A DNA stretch of 12,593 nt, taken from the NCBI GenBank assembly GCA_041744735.1, contig JBGTKH010000342.1, positions 1 through 12,593 on the forward strand. Reading direction: 5' to 3'. This DNA is from JBGTKH01 sp041744735 (GTDB lineage Bacteria; Planctomycetota; Planctomycetia; Pirellulales; Pirellulaceae). A program made the position numbers and the translations under genes. Shown piece by piece: positions 1 through 7,000 of this stretch. The notes under the pieces are model-generated. The model had not been told where the DNA came from. It worked only from the letters and a program-made list of their open reading frames with translations, and made no database searches. Within the stretch, counting starts at the first letter, position 1. Each line of letters opens with the position of its first letter.

Positions 1-57
1 TAACGATTCTTCCGGCGCTGCCCGAACCGTCGCCCTGTGCGTATTCAGGCCACCAAA

Positions 58-85
58 TTGCGTGGCCCATTGCGTGAACTATAGT
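58..85 (+). promoter_or_regulatory. weak candidate sigma70-type promoter upstream of the coiled-coil gene
   Basis: TTGCGT (58-63) and TATAGT (80-85) are separated by 16 bases. The -10 box matches consensus at five of six positions but the -35 box is poor. A 6-bp inverted repeat, GGCCAC (48-53) and GTGGCC (62-67), overlaps the -35 and could act as an operator or be chance. The remaining bases up to the start codon at 189 hold no other recognisable signal. This is a pattern match only, and promoter consensus in planctomycetes is loose. Confidence 0.2.
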
Positions 86-188
86 CAGATAGTGTTCCTG
101 GGTCGTGTCTCGCACAACGCGACTTGCGAACACGCGTCGCAATGAACAATGCCGTATCGCATTCTGACTACAGGCAGGGCCCATTCCC

Positions 189-3100
189 ATGATTACTTCT
201 CAGTTCTTAGTCTCGACAACGTTATTGCTGTTGGCCGGCCATCCCGCATTGCATTGCCCGCGTGCCCACAGTGACTGTCCTGCGGCCGCGATCGATGGGA
301 TCAACGATGAGGTCGTTGAAGGTCCCAGCCACGAGCCGCCGGTGGTCTCACTTCGCGGATCTCGTCCCAACCTGCTGGACCCCAGCGGAGAGATTAGTTC
401 GGACGACAAGCCTTCCTACTGGACGCCAATTCCGCTCGGCGAGTTGTCGGTGTCGGTCAGCTTTTGGCAGGAATTTGGCCAGTTGACAACGATCGACTCC
501 GTGCAGTTGTTCCTCGACTCTACACCTGTCGACAATGACCGTTTCTTGGTTGGTCCCCAGACGCCGCTCGCACTTGGAACAGATGGGCGTCTGCAAGCCA
601 AATACGGCTATACTCTTCCGTGTCCTTCACCTGGCAAGCATCTTCTTCAGGCGAGATATCTGACCGACAACCAGTGGAGCCGCCTGTCTCTGCCGTTGCG
701 GTTCGAGGTCCGCTTACCCGGCCGGCCGCGAATCATCGCTGTTTCCGATTCTAACCGCGATCCTATTCCGGTATCGGAAACCGGATTAATCTCCGTGACC
801 GAGCCATCGGTCAAACTTCACCTGGCAGACGTCCGCCCACACGATCGCGTTGTGGCATATCTCGACGGCAGACCCATTTCGTCCGGTACTTCCGATGATA
901 CGTGTTGCCGCACGGTTAGGTTAGAGGGAAGTGTCACGCCAGGCATCCATACCCTGACTGTACGTACGGTTGGTGACCTTGGATCGTGCAGTATTTCGAG
1001 TGAACCGTCAAATGCAGTGGTTTTTCACTACTACGACGAGAGTGTCTACTTACTGAGGCCGGCCAAGGGATGCAGAATCGATGATCCGTGTTTGAAGTTC
1101 GAATCCAACCCGGTACCAGGCTGGATTCTGCCAGCGGCGCCTGAGACGATCCCGTCCGCACCGCCCTCGAATACTCCGACTGAAACCGGCTCTTCGACCC
1201 AAGAGCATTCTGCATTCCCCGTTTCGCAGGCGCTGCATAGCGTCACTACCAGCCAGTCCTGGAGTGACGCAGACGTGGTGCCTTCCAGACGACATGGTAT
1301 CACCTTGATCGCTTTCCAAATGCCCGACCGATTGGGCGCCGCGCAAGGTTTATTGGATCAAGCGACAAAATTTCGTGATTTGACCACCGCCGCGGCTGAG
1401 AAAGCCGGTAATGCCGCCGAGGATGCGTCGAAGGACGCCGGTTCAGCCAATGACGCTGCAATTGTAGCGGCAGAACAACGTGATTTCGCGCTAACTGCGC
1501 GAAATGCCGCGGACAAAAAGTTGGAAGACGCCAAGGCGTCCGCCGATCAAGCGAATGCAAACTCGGTGGTGGTTGCGGCCTCTGCGATACAAGACGCGAA
1601 TCAAGCAAGGGCGGATGCCCAAGGCGCGTTTAGCGACGCTGATGCCGCGGCAAAAGCCGCAGAGAGTCATGCAAAGGCGGCACAGCAACACGCTTTAGAC
1701 GCCCGCGCAAGAGCGACCGACGCAGCGCAAGCCGGGGACAAGGTGATCACCGCCAAGGCACTGGCCGATCAGGCCGTTGCCCGATCAAGACTCTTCGTCA
1801 ACGAGGTTCAACGACACGTCGCTGCCACTAACGGCACCGCCGCCGAGGCCGCTAGAAAGAAGGTTGAGGCCGAGCAGGATATAACTGAGCGGGCGAATAA
1901 TGAGGCCACAAGTCAACTGAATCTTGCGCAAACACATGCACGTGCGGCGGCTGATTCTCGACACTTCGCGGAAACATCCCGCTCGAACGCCGTCGACGAG
2001 AAACGCAAGGCGGATACAGCGGCCCAACGGGCGACGACAGCCGCAGGAGTGGCGGCACACGCTGCCCTGACCGCCAATATGGCTACCCTTCAATCTGCAA
2101 GCGGAGCGCCGGCTAAGAACGCGGCAAGCGATGCGGAGGCTACCGGACAGGCACTCCAAACGGCTGCGAACTCGGCCGGGGCAGCGAAAACAGCCGCGAA
2201 AGACGCCGCTCATCATGCCGACGTTGCCGACATGCGGACGACTGCCGCCAGGGCTCATGCGCAATCGGCGACGAAAGAACATGATTCGGCCAAAATCGCG
2301 TTACAGGAGGCGCGCGACTCGTCAGTCAAAGCGGGCGACGCCGTCCGTGAGGCCCAACAAAATGCGGGTGTCGCGGCAACCTGCGGTGACCCGGCGCTGG
2401 CTCGCAACGCCTGGCTTCATGCCGACCGTGCAAAACACGAAAAGGCCCTTGCAGATCAACACGCTGTCGCCGCGGCAAACGCTTACAACGCGGCTGCTCG
2501 TGCGCTCCAGGAGGCGAAAAACGCGGTGAAGGACGCCGAGTCTAACGCAAAATCCGCGCGAGTATACTCGACGCGTGCGGCCAGTCATGCCGACAGTGCG
2601 GCGAAGGCGCGGGATGCCGCCGCCGCGGAGAGGAACAAAGCAGTAGCGGCTGCGCAGAGGACACTGGAGGCGGTGCAGAAAGGCGATTCGGCTGCCGCCG
2701 CAAAGTCAGCCTACGACGCCAAACTCGCGAAAGATAGAGCTGAGAATCAGTTACCGATTGCCAACGGCCATGATACTGCGGCCCAGAAAGACAAAGCCGC
2801 CGCGGAACATCATACCACGTTGGCAAGAGCAGCGCTCGACCGCGCCGACGTTGCGGCAAAAGATGCCGCCGCCGCCGGTCAACGTGCACACGACTCAAAT
2901 GCTGCTTCTAAGAACAGTGCCGACAAGGCGAGTGACCATGCCAAATTGGCCGGTGAACGATGTCGACTACAACAGACCGTTGTCGAGGCTTGGGACCAAG
3001 CGCACGCTGACGAAGTCCACCAGCAACTTACAGCGCGGGCTGACGCTGCCAAACCCGATCCGGCCAAGGGCGGTGACTCCACCGAGGTCCGATACGCTAA

Positions 3101-3656
3101 GAGTGCCGTCGCCGAAGCCGAGGAGCGTGCAGCGATTGAACAAGAAAAGGCCGACGCGCGAATCAAGATCGCCCTCGCCGAAGACAAAATGGCTAGGGCG
3201 CGTGACACCTGTGGCCCCCCCAGCCCATTCTACTTTGCCTCCGCAGCACACTTCCCGATGCGCCAATTTGGACCAAATGGCGAAGTGGTCGACTGCGAAG
3301 GGGCCGTCATTTATGAAGACATGGAGTTTTCGTTTGACAGGGACGGCAACTACAAGGTTCGCTTTACGATCGGCACGCCGGCTATGCCTACGACGATTCG
3401 ACTACGTTTCCTAATTCAGCCTCAGAGCGAAGGGCCGTGGTATACCGTCACACTGGACCCCATCAAGTTCCCGCCCACCGTTGGAAAGACCGACGATGTC
3501 AAAGCACAGGTGACGCATGATCACATCGAGCGTGGCCGTAGCGAGATTCTTCGCCGCTTTTACGGACAAATGGGAAGTGACGCCACGATTCGCCGAGAAG
3601 GGAACGCACGCTTTGGCTATGGCCTGAGCGGGCTGGGGCAAAGTGCGTCGAACTAG
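189..3656 (+). CDS. secreted Ig-like / giant alanine-rich coiled-coil protein
   Basis: A 1155-residue protein that I do not recognise as a named family. Residues 1-22 form a hydrophobic signal-like segment (LLLLAG core) with little positive charge ahead of it. Residues ~76-175 and ~180-283 look like two beta-sandwich Ig-like modules, with matching cores SVQLFLD (104-110) then GKHLLQA (149), and RVVAYLD (220-226) then GIHTLTV (252). A Pro/Ser/Thr-rich linker follows (~310-345). Residues ~378-1003 are almost entirely Ala, Lys, Asp, Glu, Gln, Arg and His with nearly no Pro, Gly or aromatics, typical of an alanine coiled coil. It is interrupted by short breaks near 516, 635, 733, 832 and 855. Residues ~1008-1155 form a beta-rich C-terminal domain that resembles the end of the protein at 9235-10221. 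AGGCAGGG (172-179) is a fair ribosome site for the ATG. The gene ends at a strong terminator, so it is probably its own transcript. A structural or tethering role in the periplasm or envelope is inference. The reading frame itself is secure. Confidence 0.85.
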   Translation: MITSQFLVSTTLLLLAGHPALHCPRAHSDCPAAAIDGINDEVVEGPSHEPPVVSLRGSRPNLLDPSGEISSDDKPSYWTPIPLGELSVSVSFWQEFGQLTTIDSVQLFLDSTPVDNDRFLVGPQTPLALGTDGRLQAKYGYTLPCPSPGKHLLQARYLTDNQWSRLSLPLRFEVRLPGRPRIIAVSDSNRDPIPVSETGLISVTEPSVKLHLADVRPHDRVVAYLDGRPISSGTSDDTCCRTVRLEGSVTPGIHTLTVRTVGDLGSCSISSEPSNAVVFHYYDESVYLLRPAKGCRIDDPCLKFESNPVPGWILPAAPETIPSAPPSNTPTETGSSTQEHSAFPVSQALHSVTTSQSWSDADVVPSRRHGITLIAFQMPDRLGAAQGLLDQATKFRDLTTAAAEKAGNAAEDASKDAGSANDAAIVAAEQRDFALTARNAADKKLEDAKASADQANANSVVVAASAIQDANQARADAQGAFSDADAAAKAAESHAKAAQQHALDARARATDAAQAGDKVITAKALADQAVARSRLFVNEVQRHVAATNGTAAEAARKKVEAEQDITERANNEATSQLNLAQTHARAAADSRHFAETSRSNAVDEKRKADTAAQRATTAAGVAAHAALTANMATLQSASGAPAKNAASDAEATGQALQTAANSAGAAKTAAKDAAHHADVADMRTTAARAHAQSATKEHDSAKIALQEARDSSVKAGDAVREAQQNAGVAATCGDPALARNAWLHADRAKHEKALADQHAVAAANAYNAAARALQEAKNAVKDAESNAKSARVYSTRAASHADSAAKARDAAAAERNKAVAAAQRTLEAVQKGDSAAAAKSAYDAKLAKDRAENQLPIANGHDTAAQKDKAAAEHHTTLARAALDRADVAAKDAAAAGQRAHDSNAASKNSADKASDHAKLAGERCRLQQTVVEAWDQAHADEVHQQLTARADAAKPDPAKGGDSTEVRYAKSAVAEAEERAAIEQEKADARIKIALAEDKMARARDTCGPPSPFYFASAAHFPMRQFGPNGEVVDCEGAVIYEDMEFSFDRDGNYKVRFTIGTPAMPTTIRLRFLIQPQSEGPWYTVTLDPIKFPPTVGKTDDVKAQVTHDHIERGRSEILRRFYGQMGSDATIRREGNARFGYGLSGLGQSASN

Positions 3657-3689
3657 GTTTTCTGACCGCTACATCTTAACAATCGACTG

Positions 3690-3735
3690 ATCGCCGGCCG
3701 GCACGTGGTACACCCGCGCTGGCCGGCGATTTTTT
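3690..3735 (+). terminator. strong rho-independent terminator
   Basis: A perfect 10-bp stem, ATCGCCGGCC (3690-3699) with GGCCGGCGAT (3721-3730), is followed directly by a T-run (3730-3735). The stem continues inward with G-T, G-C and C-G pairs, one A/C mismatch, then two more G-C pairs, leaving a short loop. It lies 33 bases after the stop codon of the coiled-coil gene and separates that transcript from the secretin-like operon. Confidence 0.9.
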
Positions 3736-4063
3736 CGTTTCCCTTTCCCTGATCGTTACCACCGGAACTGCCATTGCGATCGATCGCCCGTTTGTTGGGT
3801 TACGGTTGTGATGCTCTTTAGTTCTGTACCGTCTGTGCCGAAATTCTGCAATGAGCCGCATGTGCCGGACGGTACGCATTTGCGGAAAAGTCGCAACGAA
3901 CCGTTCCCAATGAACTGGCGGCGGACAATCCAGCGGCAAACGCCATCCAATATCACTCCGGCCGACCAGGCACGTCGGCTTACTTGCGGGCGGGCGACGC
4001 ACTATGCCGCGCCGCCGTCTCGCAGCACAGCACCACTTCACGTTTGATCAAGGAAGTACGACC
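3736..4063. other. gene-free leader ahead of the secretin-like gene
   Basis: These 328 bases carry no convincing gene. Short open frames here have no ribosome site or protein-like composition. They hold a 12-base perfect palindrome GCGATCGATCGC (3776-3787) and an inverted repeat GTACCGTC (3826-3833) with GACGGTAC (3868-3875), separated by 34 bases. TGTGCCG occurs twice (3834-3840 and 3861-3867), once beside each arm of that repeat. The promoter of the downstream operon must lie here because a terminator stands immediately upstream, but I see no clear -35/-10 pair. Confidence 0.5.
4050..4056 (+). promoter_or_regulatory. ribosome binding site fixing a GTG start
   Basis: AAGGAAG lies 7 bases before GTG at 4064. 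This makes GTG the likely start rather than the in-frame ATG at 4004, which has no ribosome site and would place a basic, hydrophilic extension in front of the signal peptide. Confidence 0.75.
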
Positions 4064-7000
4064 GTGAATGCAATTACTCGTTGGGCAGTATTCGGATTGC
4101 TCTTGTGTGCGGCCGGTGGCGTCGGACTGAAGATCGTTCCTGTTCAGTCAGCAAGTCAACCGGAGCCCGGTGCGCTGCCCGATTCTGTAACCAACGCACA
4201 GCCACTTGTCGCACCAACGCTGCGTCGTCTGCCCTCAATCGGCGACTCCTTCGAAATCGATGCCATCACCGAAACCGGCGACAACCAGCGCCCGGTGGTT
4301 CAGAACGCGTCTCATCATGTTGCAATTGCGGCGACGTCCAGCACGTCCCTACTGGGAGCATTTAATCCGACGGTGCCGTTAAGTATCACCTTCACAGATG
4401 CTTCCGGCACTACGCCCCCAAAGACGTTGATGGAAAACGAAATCGTACACACGCGAATCGCTACATTTACCATTACCGGTACGCTCAATCCCGCGCCCCC
4501 GACCCAGCCACCGCCGCCGGCCGCACCCTTGCCCGCCCCCATGACCGGCCGAAGTGTTGCGCTGTTCGTTGATGGCCATCGCTCAATGTTGGGAACTAGC
4601 GGTGCGAATACCTTTACCTTCGCGCCAACAGGTCTTCGTGACGGCACCCATCAACTAACCATTGCTGTCGTCCAAAGCAACAACCCAGCCAATCAAGTGC
4701 CAGGGTTTGGGTCATTCAGTTTCAAGGTTGCGATTCGCACTACAAAGGTACGCGTACTAGATGTCGATTCAAGCCGCTTTACGCTCACGTCGTCGCCATA
4801 CTTGCTGCGACTGGTTTTTGACACCGACGAATTGGCCCCGGTGACGAAAGAGATGTTCAAGTTATTCCGCTTGACGGATGCCGGAGGAAAGACGGAGGTA
4901 ACCATTGATTCCCCGCCGCAACAACCAGTATCGGCAGCGCTCGAGTTGTCGGTCAGTCAAAAGCTTGAACCAGGAACCTATCGGCTGGAATTACTTGGCG
5001 GAAAAAATGGAATGAAGGACCTTTATGGCAATGAGCTAGAAGTGAATAACACAGCACAAGGCACGTACGATGCGAACATACTCAAACCGGTCGGAGCGGA
5101 CTTGCCCAGCGTCCGGCCGGGCATTGCCGGCAGCACCGGGCCGTACGTCCCGTATACGGAGTTTACGAGACCCCGCAATGTTCCCGACGGTTTCAATCCG
5201 AACGACAAGGTCGAGACGCGCGTGGTGCGGCTGTATTACTACCGCGACGCTCATCGCGTGGCCCAAATTGTCAACCGCACGGTAAAGTCGTACAACCGAG
5301 CGGGCGTCGACATGCAGCGTCAACTGGCGGACAAAGCGCGAAATGAGGCGGATCAGCGGACCGTCGCCCGGCAAGAAGCCGAGCGTGCAGCAATTATCAA
5401 AGCGCAAAAGACGCGGCAGAAGGAGCAAGAGCTACAGTCGGCTGAACAATCGCTTAGCCGATCAGTCCAGGAATTATCCAATTTCCGGATCGCCAACCCA
5501 ACGGCCGATCCTGCGAGTGACCCGACAATACAGCAGTTGCAGAGCCTAACCCAGTCCTTTGCCCAACGCGCCCGAGACCTGCGGGGGCAGGTCGAAGCCC
5601 TGCGCGACGACGAAGTCGCGGCAAATGAAACAGCGCAGCAACAGGACGCCCAGGAGAAACTCGCGCGAGAAGAACAATTCCGCCGGGAAGTGGCCGCCGC
5701 GCACGCCGACCCGGACACGTATGCGCCGGGCATGCCAGACTCGGACGATCCAGTCCGGCAAGTCTCCGTCTCGGTCATCGGCGAGGGATTGATTCACCTC
5801 CGCGGACCCCTGAAGGGCATCAATCTGGTTCGCACGATGATCGATCAAATCGACGCGCCGGCCGGACAGGTGCGCGTGTCGGTGCATACGATTCAAATCA
5901 ATGGCGAGAAGGCCGACAAGATGGAGGTGGTGGCCAAGCAGATTCAGACGTACATCGACCATGCCCGGTTCCTGACCATGCAATCGGCCGAGATGCTGCG
6001 GCGGGCGGTGGTCCAGGTCGCTTCGCGGAAGGCGGAAGAGGCGCGCGGTCTATTTCCGGGTGACACGCAAGAGGACCGTGACCATCGTTATCTGTACTCA
6101 TTCTTCGGCAAGGACTTCATCGACGAACTGGAAGCCATGGATTCCGAATTCCTGCGGACGGGCAACAAGATCTTGTCGCTGCACTCGATGGACACCACCA
6201 GCCTGTCCTCGGCGCTGAACCTGATGGCTTTGGCCAAGAACAGCACGCGGCAGGAGATTTTCAACGAGTTCGAGATGATGCTGCAAATGCAACTGCCTCA
6301 ATCCGAAGCCAACTACCTGGCCGCCGGACTAACCTGCCCGCCGAAGCATTTCCAGTGGCCCTGCAGCAAGCCCAAGTTCTGCATGCTGGCGCATAACGCC
6401 AAATTCGAATCGCTCCGCGGCTTCTTTAACACCGAAACCGGCGACGACGACACCATGACCCCGCTCCAGCGCGAGTTCGTGCGATTGGCCCAGATATTCA
6501 AGAGTCGTTTGATTACCGAGTTGGAGTACAAACAGCGGGTCATGGAGCGTGCGATCATCGAGGAGCGATTGGGAAATCGACTGAAGGAATTGCAAGATGC
6601 CCGCGACCTTGACAACAACGCCGTACAAGAATTGAGAAATGTCCGAGCACAGCGGCGAGCAATTCAACTCACTGCGATCGAGACGACCCAGCAGGTGAGA
6701 ACTGCTCTAAACAATGCGCTCGCTGATTTGCAGAAGGAAGTAGAGAGGTTAGTCAAGGATCGAAGCAATGCGGAAAAATCAATGGCTGACTCCGTATTCC
6801 AAAGCATGATATACGCAACGTATGGGCAACAACTGATCTACAAAGACTTGAACGCTGAAGCGATAGTTGATCGTATCGCAAAATCAGCTCAGAGGAGCGG
6901 GTGGAAGGAGCAGTTTGACAGCTTGCGGCAGGATCTTCGGAGCGAAGTACTTAGCCGGCCAAGCACACGACAAGAGTCCACTTTCGGTAAGCGGCTGATT

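Noticed and set aside
119..140. Short inverted repeat GCGAC / GTCGC upstream of the first gene
   Set aside because: Five base pairs in GC-rich DNA is expected by chance.
1320..3203. Possible LEA or apolipoprotein homology of the Ala-rich region
   Set aside because: Similarity would be driven by composition alone, and I see no family-specific motif.
2758..3414. 218-codon + strand open frame within the coiled-coil gene
   Set aside because: It is a shifted reading of the Ala-rich repeat-like region, Arg/Pro/Thr-rich, with no start signal.
4004..4063. ATG start at 4004 for the secretin-like protein
   Set aside because: There is no ribosome site, and the extra 20 residues are basic and hydrophilic ahead of a signal peptide. 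GTG at 4064 has AAGGAAG at 7 bases.
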